The notes under the pieces were generated by a model. That model was not told where the DNA came from, did no database searches, and saw nothing but the letters and a program-made list of their open reading frames with translations. A stretch of DNA of 64,000 nucleotides from assembly GCA_025786725.1 (NCBI GenBank), contig JAHLTZ010000006.1, positions 124,001 to 188,000 on the forward strand. The letters run 5' to 3'. Source of the DNA: Syncephalis fuscata. Lineage: Eukaryota > Zoopagomycota > Zoopagomycetes > Zoopagales > Piptocephalidaceae. Shown in pieces: positions 13,440 to 25,544 of the stretch. The translations under genes were made by a program, and so were the position numbers. Position 1 is the stretch's first letter. Each line of letters opens with the position of its first letter.

Positions 13440-15405
13440 TTATTCGTCGCCATCTATTAATATAGCCATGTCCGCGGTATCAAGTGGCTTGTTAGATCTT
13501 GATTCATACGAATGGCTAGGACTGTGATCGCTATCAATTGGACTATTTTTCTGCGAACGATCCTCTAGGCCAGAATGCATAAAATGTTGTTGCTGTTGTT
13601 TTAAAGAGTTATCGGGTGTGGCCGAGCAGTGGCGTATTGGTGAATTGGATGCACTTTTATTACCAATACGGCGTACTTGACCATGGTTAATTTGCTCCAA
13701 TTGTGCATAGGCCAGACCATTGGATGTTGTATTGATTACATTTTGATGTGCAATATCAATAAATATGATAACACCATGTCGCAAATGAATAGAAGCAGGC
13801 TCATCCAGCTGTGAAGCCAGTAATAAAACGTGCTTTTTTGTCTGTGGATGAGTACGAGCAATAACAAATCGTTGTGGCAATACACTGCCAAATAGCTTTT
13901 AATATAATAATATTAAGCATTATTATAAATACGGCAACAATAGTAATAATCATTATTATTAAACAACAACTAATAGACTATTACTTACCTCGATGCAAGA
14001 CTGAACTACAGAAATAGTATTTGTATGACTTGGAATAGGAAATGCACCAATAACATCATCGTCTTGACTCATGACCAATAAATCTAATAGTATTCAATAA
14101 TAGTATTCAATATACTATTTGTTATACTATTCATTCAGCTTACCAATATCCGAGTAGGAGAATGATGTATCTTTTAGGAATCATTAGTATCAATTAAAAT
14201 ATTTATTAAATGGTTATAATAACTTACCACTTTGAGATGGCCTTTGACTGAATTGTTCAGTCGATTCAGTACGTGCACGCTTTGATTTTGATGAGAATGG
14301 TGAAGCAATAGACATTGAATCATCAGCATTTTCACTGTGGCTGTTCAGAACTTGTGACGGTAATGGGTTACTATCGTTTGAAGACATAAGAATAGCTTCA
14401 GGTGCTGCAGTTGAAGAGGGTAGCGATGACATTACATTGACAGGGAAATTAGGACCAGAGCCTGAACCTGTTGAATAGGCAGCACGATCATTAACTGGCG
14501 ACGAGCTATGTCCTGTTTGACGCGTATCAGATAGCCAAGCAGAGCCAGGTGTATCCGACATCGAACGTTTCTTCTCCTTAACGGCCAATTGACGAATACG
14601 TTTATTATTGTTATTGATCCAATTCTAATGAATAGCATTAACGACAATATCGTCATATTGGCTACTAATTATCAATTACCTTGACTCGATCATAGCTAAT
14701 ATTCAATTGGTTTGCCGCGGCTTGAATTTCTAAATGACAGCTGGTGCGTGTGACACCGCTCGAATACAATTGACGCAAAAAGGTCAATTGCTCGGGCGTG
14801 AAATTCTCCCGGGCTTTAGTCACGCCACCATGATCGGTGTAAGTAGGTCTGAAATCAGCAGTGGACGCAGGATACTTACACCGTCGTGATTGTTGATCCG
14901 GTGACTGCGCCGATGGCACATCTTGCGACAACAGTCCCGATGCGGCCCATGGAACAGTGGCCGGTGTACTTGGCTCCGACGATGGCGCATGTTTACTTGG
15001 TGAATACGGCGATGCATCAACAGATAATGGCCCAGTCTTCATGGACGTGTTATTAAAGTCGACCGAAGATGGAAAGGGCCGATCGGTATGATTAGGGGTA
15101 ATCTCCGTCACCATATCTTCACTGTGCAGCAATTGTTGGTGTTGTTGTTGCTCTGGTGTCTCCTCGTGCGTGTGGATCTGCGTCGACAAACGCTGCGAAT
15201 AGCTTTTAGCCTCAGTATGATTATGGGCCATATTGGCCATTATGGGCAAATGTGTAGCTCTTAGTGGAGCTGAATCGTTTGATACCAGTGTAACTGCAGT
15301 TGTTGACTCGGCCGTAGGTGTTGGTAGAAAGGTGGGCCCAGTTTCTGATGGCTTGGAATAATCAATGTTAACGGAAGAATTGAAAAATGAATGGTTTGAT
15401 TGCAT
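13440..15405 (-). CDS. Atypical homeodomain transcription factor
   Basis: Five exons read on the minus strand: 15405-14680, 14624-14228, 14170-14144 (27 nt), 14083-13989 and 13895-13440, 566 aa with every phase consistent. A homeodomain of about 60 residues lies near residues 200-260 and crosses the first intron. Helix 1 is FTPEQLTFLRQLY, helix 2 follows EIQAAANQL, and the recognition helix is YDRVKNWINNNNKRIRQ. The invariant Trp48 and Asn51 are present, but position 49 is Ile rather than Phe and position 53 is Asn rather than Arg. The N-terminus is Ser/Thr/Pro/His-rich. A C-terminal part of about 150 residues (LLVMSQDDDVIGAFPIPSHT onward, through FVIARTHPQTKKHVLLLASQ) looks folded but is unrecognised. 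A nuclear DNA-binding regulator is inferred. Unlike several neighbours the gene shows no frameshift. Confidence 0.85.
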
Positions 15406-17671
15406 TTTAATCACAACTTAATACAAATGATTAAATATCATTTGACAATTGATCAGTAAAATAAACACGGCTACCCTCGGGGTAAACAGCTGGCAATCAA
15501 TTTAGTGCTAATGCTCAAACAGGGATAGCTAAGAAAGTCTAGTAAATATGTTTCCTATACTAAATGGGATGATAATGATGGGTGACACAACAGATTAGTA
15601 AAAAGTCGATCTCGCATTTACGTCATTTACATCACCAACTATAAATTAGTGTTCAAAAGAGCCAGTAGCAAATAAAAAAAGGCTAAACATTAGATTATTA
15701 GTTACGATGAATAATCGATGGCTTTACATACTTATAAATGGATACAAAGGTTAGATAACGCTCCGAATACTTAATAGCCGGGACAGAAGGTCAATAAGCA
15801 CCAATGGCTAATTGGAGCGTTTATCAAATTGGGAATGGAGTGAAAAGCGCGTAAATGAAAGTAAAGGTTATGGAAAGAAGACAGTGCAGAAATGAGGCCG
15901 ATTGCGCTACTTATAAACTGAAATACATTGCATAAATACGAATATGTCTGTCACTTGAGTGACTAATGCTAACAGCCGGTGTGTGCAGGAGCACAGCTCG
16001 GTCTTACCGCCTCAAAACAGGGTGCAGCAATAATCGAGCTGTGGCGCTAACCGAATATTCTCAATATAGTGGGGCGTGTGTACCAGCACTAAAACTAAGC
16101 TGCCCGACATGGAGTACAGGAGCAGGTCGCGTGTAACATGTTTGTAAAGCCGCAGCTGCATACACAGGATGTCTTTTGGACGTTATACAAGTTGCGGCCA
16201 ATATCTATAGGTCATCATTGCTTTGTACTGGGATGGTTGCCATTGGCACTATACCATGTAAACATCAACTTGTAGCCGTTGTTGTACAACGACCGATGTG
16301 GGAAGAAGAGCATTGTTTGTTACATATGCTTTCGTACAGGTCAATGCACGTGGATACTGCGCAATATTAAATAGATTCTGGTCTTTCTTGCTGGCCTCGC
16401 ACAAAACCCAAAACACATGCTTTGTTGCATATTAGTTTGTCGCTGCAAATCATGCTCCGCATCAAACTTGATTACGGAAAGTGCATCCATATGCCTACGA
16501 CATAGCTCGTTTGCTCACGCACACATGACCTGTCATACGATGAAGAGACATGTAGAGCAATGAACATGACGTGTCGTGGGTGTTGTCGCTGCATGTGCCT
16601 AGCCTGACTTTCTCCTAAACTAACAATGCCAATACATAAAATATTCCCAATATATGCACACTATCGTGCGTGCATACCAATATTTTCAAGAGTTTGCCAG
16701 ATACAAGCTGAGGACTACTTGTGCATACACTCTTTCTTTCTTTCTCATTCTCTCTCTCGCTCTCTCTTTCAATTATGTGTTCTATTTCTTTCTATTTGCA
16801 TACATACACCCATCTACACGCTTAACCATGGCCATATGGTCTACATGCATTAAGTTGTCTTAGCCATGTTTCACACGAGTTATCTGACCTCACATCTCCC
16901 ACAGCACACGATAACTAAGGATAGCGCATTGGATACAAGCGTAACACTTGCATTAGCCTACTTTTCATATAAAAAGAGTACAGTCCAATAATAGAAACAC
17001 AAGTAAATACTAAAGTGCTTTAAATAGATTGATATGCGTGAATCAATGTTTTATCAGTCAGATATAAATTTGACATATGGTATTGCGTATCGTAATAGCT
17101 ATCGTGGATAAATGTATTGTGTACGACATGCAATTAATACAGGTTATGACTATCTAACCAATAAGGAATAACTTGACTATTAAGTAAAAAGGACACCTAT
17201 AGTCATGGCTAGCTGTGTATATATGTGTGTATATACGCTGGAATGAGCAAAAATAAATTAAATGTATAATGAATGTATTGTATAAAGCAAGTAAAAGAAT
17301 GACTACGTCAAGACGTGTCTACTTACGCCGTGTGCTATTGTTTTGTAATTAACAAGTGCAATGCTTAAACGGTGCAATGTCAAAAAGTGTTTTAAGAAAA
17401 TCTAACTATTGAAACTGGTTAACCAAATAAAGTACGTCGCAATAAGACGTTTATAACTAGGCGGAGAGCAAGCGAACAAGCTAAAGTGAGTGCAGTAATA
17501 GAGAACAAAAAGAGAGGAGAGCCGAGAAAGAGAGAGAGAGGATAATTTGTATGTGTGTGCGTGTGTATAGACGATAATGACAATCGGATGAGAATGAGTA
17601 TTGGTGATGAGGATGGGACAAAAGTTAACAAGTAACGGTTGAAGTACTTACTAATGATAATAATAAGCGAA

Positions 17672-17717
17672 GGCTTGTTACTTGGCGATTGGTATCCAAC
17701 TTGCCAAGTAACAAGCC
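17672..17717. repeat. Perfect 15-bp stem hairpin
   Basis: GGCTTGTTACTTGGC at 17672-17686 is exactly repeated in reverse complement at 17703-17717, leaving a 16-nt loop. It lies in gene-free DNA. It could be a structured RNA element, a regulatory palindrome or the remnant of an inverted-repeat element. Confidence 0.85.
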
Positions 17718-18753
17718 AAGATTCAACTACGTCCGTGCGCCGGATAGTCCTTTAGCCGTAAGCAGGCGACTCGATTGACAGCGGTGTCAACAAAAAAAAA
17801 GAGTAATGCACCGCTTCAATTGATTTCGCGGCAATAGTAGGACAATGGCTTTTTTCGAAACAAAATTGCAAAGGTGGATACCGTCATGTTGCGCCGTGTT
17901 GCCGAATTACTGGCGATTTGTGATGGGCGGTGGCCATCATCCACAAGCCATATCATATGTTTAAAAAGATGCAACTATTGCATGTGGCCTTCGCATCCTG
18001 TCGCGAGCGACGATCAGTCCTAATTCCAATGCCATCATTTATGCACTGATTTCTGCTGTCTGTATGTCTTTGCACATTGCATGATACGCTCATTACCTCG
18101 ACTGTCCCCAAGGTAATTGAATTATTTATTACGCCGAGGTTGACATGCTAATGTAATAAATCTTTATATTGCATAACCAAATAGCGAGCTATTAGCAGCT
18201 ACTTTATTCGTGTTCCATTAAAATAGCATAGTGATACCAATAATACTAATAATAGTGGTAATGGGTATCATTCAAGCCATTGCGATAATGTGTTACCATT
18301 TGGTCCAATAATAATGAGCCAAATAGTAAACTGGTTTGACATTTCAATCTCGTGTCGAAAACTGAGCTTTTACCAATGGCCAGTCAGTTGATGTTGGCAT
18401 TTTCTTCTGCGAATACCCGTTTTCTATTTGGCTGGCTATTGTGAACAATGGCTGCAAGCAGTGTCGTCATTGCTGCTGGGGCTACGGACATGTGTGTGCG
18501 TGTATTGCGTGTTCGTATTGCATTTTAATTGATAAACAATTCGGCTAGTGCACGTGCGAAATGGTCAACGGATAAACAGCGCCGTTTCGTATTTTTTTCT
18601 CTCTCTCGCTCTATTCTATTTATGTACGGCCTCCGGTTACAAATGCGGTAATATTAGTGGAGTAGCAAAAATAATAGAATTAGCATTAGAATTAGTAAAA
18701 TAACAGTGTAGAGCCTGTTGGGTATTTTTTTTAATGAAACAAGTATCGTCCTT

Positions 18754-18973
18754 ATAGCAAGTTGAACTTGCTATGTGTCAGCTATAGTACTTGTATAGAA
18801 ACCAAGTATTCATGGTGGTGCATCCATTGCTCCTACAAATATCTGTATTGTTCTTTAGGGTTGCCTTTACCTTTGTAAACGCCAAGATTTCTTATCTATT
18901 TGTACGTAGTTTCATGATTATCATTGGGCCTATTATTGAGATAAGGCCGCTTGATTTACAAGTTCAACTTGTA
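18754..18973. promoter_or_regulatory. Pair of palindromes sharing CAAGTT-N-AACTTG
   Basis: At 18754-18774 there is a perfect 10+1+10 palindrome, ATAGCAAGTT-G-AACTTGCTAT. About 190 bp downstream, 18957-18973, lies TACAAGTT-C-AACTTGTA. Both have the same 13-bp core with a different centre base and different flanks. A dyad site for a dimeric regulator is a reasonable inference; no factor is identified. Confidence 0.5.
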
Positions 18974-20675
18974 CATTCTGTTTTACATATTTACCATTTC
19001 ATATTCCGGCTATAAACCACGCCAAATACACGAATAATTGTGCTGACCGGCTCACTGACTAATACTAACAAGTACAACCGTAACATTCCATTTTCTCTAC
19101 GTTATTCTTCATTCTTTTTATTTTGGTAACACCTCATTGCAAGATTCCACTTCAAATAACCACGCCATTACTTTAAATACTAGTTTTGTCCAACTATTTT
19201 CATTTACAAGTGTTTGCGGTAGCGTTGTATTGTGCTAAACATACAACTTTAACTTTCTTTCGTATTATCCACTATACGCTACAATTAATTGATTACCGGC
19301 CAACTTTTAATAGTAGTATTGTAGCATTCTATATTATTGCTCCACGAGTAGATTATTGGCACGTCAGCCATTATTACTACTGCTACTACTATATTATATT
19401 ATATCATATCATATCATATTATTATTATTATTCGTTTTTTTACGCAACTACTTATATAAAGTAAAAGTAAAGATATTATATAAAAGTAGCTGCCACGCCC
19501 TCTTTTACAGCAAGACAACGAACCACTTTACACTTGTATCTTGTGGTAGTTAGGAAGAGAAGCTATTATCAAGTCTTATCATTGCCATTGTACAAGGTTT
19601 TAACGCGATAGGCGATCTTTCTTTATACTGATACAGTTAAGCACACAAAAGAACACAAACACAAGCACAAGAACACAAGCAGTTATTATTTATCCTACTG
19701 CACTTATAATATATATATATTTATATATTTATATACAGTCATCTAATTATATACAATTTCGACACTTTAATATTGCTCCATTCCTTTTAACTATCGTGAT
19801 TTAGTCTGCCTTACTTGATACCACGCCATTTTAGTTAATACTAACGAGCCATATCACTAATTTGCCCGCCGCCGCCACCATTGCCACCACCTTCGCTCCT
19901 CTTACTCTCTTCTCTCAATTCAATTGCCGTATTCTTTTAAAACTATTTCGGTAAGTTACTGAACATCAATGGGGGAAGATAAAACAACGGTGCAGCAAAA
20001 CACATGCCTACTATTCTAGAATAATAGCCAAAACAATATTTACTCTATATTATACACGAAATGCTGTAACAGATACAACAGTAGATTATTTATAGAGCTA
20101 TCTATTATGTATTATACCTCATTGTATATTTGCATTTGTATTTGTTTCATTATATATCGACTCCTAGTTTGTATCAATAGGACTAAAATGGATGATGCAT
20201 TTATGTTTTGCATTCTTTTTGTAAATTCATACCATTCATGGATAATGGATCGGCAATGATTAAATAACTTGCTACCCCTTTACTTTTTGTTAATGGCCGC
20301 CATTAGGCTCATTATATGGATGCATCTGCTTTTGGTTCTTTGTTGTTGTTCATCATAAGACTTTGAAAGGATTGGCCTAGTAGAGAATAGGTGTTGGTCG
20401 TGTGGTAGAGCGTAGATGTAACCGGCTTGAGGCCATGCCTATGAAAGGGGAGTCTGAGGGAAAAAGTGTATCGGCGATTCGGCAACAATACTTGATCCAT
20501 TGCTAATTCTATCGGCCCGTTGTCGGATTCTATTCACTATTACCATTTCCATTATTAATACATTTACGATAATAATAATGCAATAATGGAATACTAATGA
20601 ATGCCGTCATTGTTCCTTTATAAGAATTCTTTCTCTTTCTATTCTTTCTATTCTCTTGTGTTTATACTAATTGGT

Positions 20676-20720
20676 CACACACACACACACACAACCACAA
20701 CAACCACAACAACCACAACT
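20676..20720. repeat. CA and CAACCA simple repeats
   Basis: A (CA)n run grades into CAACCA units inside a C+T-rich stretch upstream of the CCCH gene. It is a microsatellite with no coding role visible. Confidence 0.9.
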
Positions 20721-22528
20721 CACACACATATTTACTTGTTTCTTTTATTCCCCCAGTTGATCTCAAACATATTATCATCATCTACATCATCACCATATCA
20801 TATTATCATATAGTTACTATTCTATGCTTACTCGCCTCACACATCAATTCTTCCGTGCTCACTTTTTCTTTTCCTCTTCGCTTTTACTCTTCTTCTTCTT
20901 CTTCTTCTATTTACGCACACGCACGCACGCATGCACGCACGTCTAACCACGCACAACTAAACACACTCACACACGCCTTCTTATCCACACGCTTCTCGAA
21001 CTACTGTTACGGCCATAACATTCAAGTCGTTGTCGTTGCGGTTATCACCTTTTTCTCCTCCATCTAAACCTTGTCGTTGCGTTTGTTACATCTTTGTCTC
21101 TCCTCTCTACCACGTTTGGTCTTAGTTTCATTATTGGTTACTGAGGCTTGCATTTCCCCACCTTCTTTATTCATCTGTTCGCACAAGCTATTTTTATTCC
21201 AGTGGATTTGAGATTCCATATCGTCCATTTTTAACTTACGTGGTTACTTTGTCGTGCTTGACGTTTCAACGTTTCTCTGCCGGTCGACTCCTGCTTTGGA
21301 CTTGGGAGTACGCTTATAGAGATTGTTTATAAGCATACGTGATCTTTTGATATACACTATACACTTTATATGCTTACGCTCGCTGGCGTGTTCAACTATA
21401 CTCGACTGACCCATTACTTTTTATCTAGCCGATCGGCCATTCTATTATATTAGCACAGCTCTGGCAACTATCAGTCCATTTATTTGGTTCAAGTTTATTC
21501 ATTAGGTAGGTTCTTGTAAAGTTGGAAAAGATTGTGTCACGAGGTATATTATTTTTACTAGTCCATTATAGTATGACAGTAGTATTCTATTTAATTCTAT
21601 AGAAATAGTAATATAAATAGCTTTTATCGACGAGTATTAGTGCCATTTACATTATTCATATTATATTTATACTAGTTTATAATATTAATCTACTGATACT
21701 CATCGATCAAAGTTGTATAAATTATTATAGCATTCAATAGAATGTTACTATGATAATATGATACTATGGACTGGTGATTTGTTTTTGTTTTCTGGCCAAC
21801 TGGCGTGTACATATCAGCCATTCATAACACACACCATACACACCATACACACACATATATTGTTATCCAATCTATTTGCCTTGGCTTTAGATTACTCAAC
21901 CGATTGAGTGACTAATACTGAATATGTCTTAATTGTCTCCCTCGTGACCAATCATGGATCATTTATATTATTAAGATATTAACGCTGACTTTTAATAATG
22001 ACACCTATATACACACACACACACACAAATGATTCGCTTATCCACCCGTCCATACCATGGCCACCCATTTCATAATTACCCATGTGTGCTACCATCACTA
22101 CCATAATTTATATATCACTCTATACCTTCAATGATTCACTTCCTAATGTTACCATAGTGCGTCTTTTCTCTTTCTCTCTCGTTCTCGTTATTCATCATTT
22201 AACTTCTTCTATCCGTTGCTATATTTTCATTGTACGCATTCTTTCCTTGCTTGTCTAAACACTATTTGTTTTCTTTGTCTTCGAACGCGCGCGTGTTTGT
22301 CTGTCTGTCTGTGCGCATATATCTGGTATTTCTATTTCATTTAGGCACAGTCTGTTCACGTTATACGAGTTCAACGCTTGTTGCCTAGTTTAAAAGGCCA
22401 GGTGTCAACACATTACAGCATAGGATTATTGAATCTTTTGTTATTGTTTCAAGTGTTTGTTAACTACAACAGCCTTTGAACTGCTTAGAAAAAAGTATTT
22501 TAATCGAAAACGCGTAGCAGTAGCTGTT

Positions 22529-24553
22529 ATGAGTGCTGCGGAAATAGCTACGCGGATGAATACAATGACATCTAGTACTGCCATGGAGTCGGATAATGGC
22601 CAACGACGCAGCTTCCCTGCTTGGCCACTACTTGAAAACCAATCCACAACGTCTGGATCAGAAGGATGTTTAGCACCGCCGTTAACGCATGGCGTGGTGG
22701 TCGACGTAATAGCGATGTAGGTCCTAATGGATCGCGTACACTTTCCATCGAAGCGGCTATGTCGGTTGGAAACGGCAAACTTACGATTGGTGGGATTGCT
22801 GCAACCGATGGTAACACAGCCGGACAATTAGTAACAGCGGCAGTGACTGCAGGCCGTCGTAGAGCCAATTCCGATTTGGATCGTTCAAGTAGTATTATTG
22901 TTGGTGCGGAAAGACCGCTAAGTACATCGTCGAATGTTTCTGTAGTCGACGAGACAGATGATGACGATCAATTGGCTATTAATGCACGTCGCGATCGTGA
23001 TCCAAAAAAATCAGCTTTATACAAAACCGAATTGTGTCGATCATTCGAAGAGACAGGCCATTGTCGTTACAGTGCAAAATGCAATTTGCCCATGGCATGA
23101 ACGAGTTGCGCCAAGTACAACGACACCCGAAATACAAGACTGAGATCTGTAGAACATTTTGGGAAAAGGGCACGTGTCCATACGGTAAACGCTGCTGCTT
23201 TATTCATAATGAAGGTCCAGGCAGTATGCAATTAAGTGCAAATGGTTCATCAGCCAGTCTGGTTAGTGAGACGGCGAGCGATACACCCGCTACAGTAACT
23301 GGATCTGTAAATGTAACGGCTAGTGGCGGTACGGGAGGAACAGCACTTGCTAGTTCATTGGCTGCATTAACCGTGAGTGGCAATGCAAATGCCAATGACG
23401 GTATTGGCTCGTCATCAACGTCAAGTGTTTCATCCTCACCTATGATTACGGCTATGCGTACAAATATACTAATTGGAGTAGTACTGATTTATCCACGACA
23501 CTTACTATGTCGACCATGGCTCCAACTACAGCTACGACACCTACTGTTGTATTATCGAGTCAACATGCCTCACCGGCCGAACAAGCAACTACATCACTAT
23601 TTCCCGATCTTATGGGTGGCAATACTTCACCAAGTTTAACAGCAATGCGTCTACCAGATGCAGTTACCGGCAATATGTGGACACAATCCACTTTACTAGA
23701 CAATAACGACAATGATAATGATCGACAGAGCAATAGCAATAATAACATTTCAATGCCATCTTGTTTACTAAGCTCAGATCTTTTACAACAGCTTGATATC
23801 CGACCTGATGTCAAATCACCACAGCGTTCTCGTGCCTGGACCATTGACTCAATGAACGACAGTGTACGCTATACCGGCACCGGCCCAACTGATAACCGAT
23901 TTGGTATATCTAATAGTAATGTTGATTTATCATCTATAAGCTACAACTCACCTAGCTTATTACCGGCTGCCACTTCGTTATTGCCAGCATCGCCAGCATT
24001 GTCTGCAGCATCGGTTCATTCGACGAATGGAGGCAGTGGCCCACTTACACCACCGGTACTTGGACCCATTGGCGGTGGTTTGCCATCAGCTTCTGCCAAT
24101 GCCAGTGGTGCTTTAGGCATGCTTCCAGTACCTGTTATGGGAGGACTTAGCACATCAGCTCTACGAAGCATTGGTGGACGACCAAGATCCTCATCAGTTG
24201 GCACGAATAATAACAATACTATGGGTAGTATTGGCAGCGGTAGTGGTGGTAGTGGTGGTAATACACCAGTAGCATCTTTATTAGCGTTACAGTCCACCTT
24301 TCATCCGCATTATCAATTGCATCAGCCGCATAATCCTTCGTTGCTTGGTACTTCTAGTTCTACGACTATTGGAGCATCACCAGCACCCATAGGTACGACA
24401 GCAATTGGATCAACAATGGATGCTACTGTTACACCATCGCCCACCATTGCCACTGCCAATGTCAATGCCACAGTAACGGCAACAACAACAACAAACGGTG
24501 ATTCGACAGAACAGCGTCGTTTACCAGTGTTTCGTCGATTTGGTCATTCGTAA
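22529..24553 (+). CDS. Tandem CCCH zinc-finger RNA-binding protein, TTP/Zfs1 type (frameshifts)
   Basis: The protein carries two CX8CX5CX3H fingers of the tristetraprolin class. Finger 1 is led by KTELC and finger 2 by KYKTEIC, with the usual spacing between them. Family members bind AU-rich elements in mRNA 3' UTRs and recruit deadenylation. The remainder is low-complexity (Ser/Thr/Ala/Gly/Asn), about 675 aa in total, ending PVFRRFGHS. The frame changes at about 22670, at 23083 (inside finger 1, after its third Cys codon) and at about 23470. Each fits one missing base. At 23083, restoring one C makes finger 1 complete with its His. ATG 22529 is the first in-frame ATG, but an upstream exon is possible because the frame stays open to about 22457. 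Confidence 0.87.
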
Positions 24554-25544
24554 TTCGGTAGAGATGGCTACGTAGACAATAGTAACAACAACAACAACAA
24601 CAACAACAACAAACGGCAACTCAACAACCAATTCTATTGTTATCACACTTGCATTTATTCAATTGCACTTTCTCTTGCAACATACAATCACATATTACTT
24701 ACTTATTTACAAGCATATTATTGCAGCGATCTTCTCTGATCTAGGTTGTCGTCGTCATGTTATTATTACATATCAACTTTTGAATAATGTACACATGCAT
24801 ATGCGATGATACTCGTGTTGACGATAGAAGAGAAGCTGCTTTGTGGCATACATCATCCATATGCGCTACTATGTGTACGTCATCTCTTTAGTTTCATAAT
24901 TCTATTTCATTTCTATTTCTCTATTATTTCCGTTTGTAGGCGTGTGCTGCATGTGCGTTGCCAATGGCTGTATATCAGTATATCTAATATCCACGATCTC
25001 ATTCTCACCATCCACTATCACTCTACTCTCTATCTATTACAGGATGTGTGGGTGTAATGCAGTTCGTATTTTCTTCCTTGTTATCATTGTTCCAAATTGG
25101 TTATAGGCACGATGGGACGTGTAGGAACAATAATATAGATTAGCGTAAGCGATAGAAGGCAGCGGTAACTCGCCTCCTCCTATACAAACGATAGTCCTTA
25201 TTTCACAATAGATATTCATTCGTTCATATTTATCTAGTATAGTTAACATGTGTGTGTATGTGTGTGTCATTGGTGTATTTAATTAATAGTATGAACTGTA
25301 CTGGTTATATATTACTAATACAACAGTGTTTATTCGTGGATTTATTTGATTGCGTCACTGTAACATAGGCCTATTACCATTTGCTATTTGTCATCTACCA
25401 AGCGACAAAACCATTTAAATAGACAGCATGTTTAACAATAAACAGTTTCTCGTTACCCACTTTCAACCGACACTCTAGTCATTTTATTTACTACAGTTCA
25501 TACATTTGTGCGTGTGTGTCCATATCTCTCTATCCACTTGCAAT
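24554..25544. other. Intergenic region with CAA repeat
   Basis: A (CAA)n tract at about 24583-24612 lies just after the CCCH stop codon, in the presumed 3' UTR. The rest is AT-rich, and a GT-rich patch near 25250 precedes the promoter of the aldo-keto reductase. No gene is visible. Confidence 0.6.

Larger units (their letters stand above)
15406..22528. other. 7.1-kb gene-free region between two divergent regulators
   Basis: This is the longest stretch without a recognisable gene. It separates the homeodomain gene (-) from the CCCH gene (+), so it may hold two large promoters, long UTRs or a noncoding RNA. It contains C+T-rich tracts (16730-16790, 20620-21110, 22160-22200), a perfect hairpin at 17672-17717, two related palindromes near 18754 and 18957, ATATC/ATT microsatellites at 19380-19435, and CA repeats at 20676-20720 and 22010-22026. 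Open frames here are short and low-complexity. I found no tRNA. Confidence 0.6.

Noticed and set aside
13621-13650. GCCGAGCAGTGGCG resembling a tRNA A-box
   Set aside because: It lies inside a coding exon of the homeodomain gene on the other strand and has no B-box at the required distance.
18791-19464. Hydrophobic frames resembling membrane proteins
   Set aside because: AT-rich translation gives Phe/Ile/Tyr runs by chance. There is no conserved motif or splice support.
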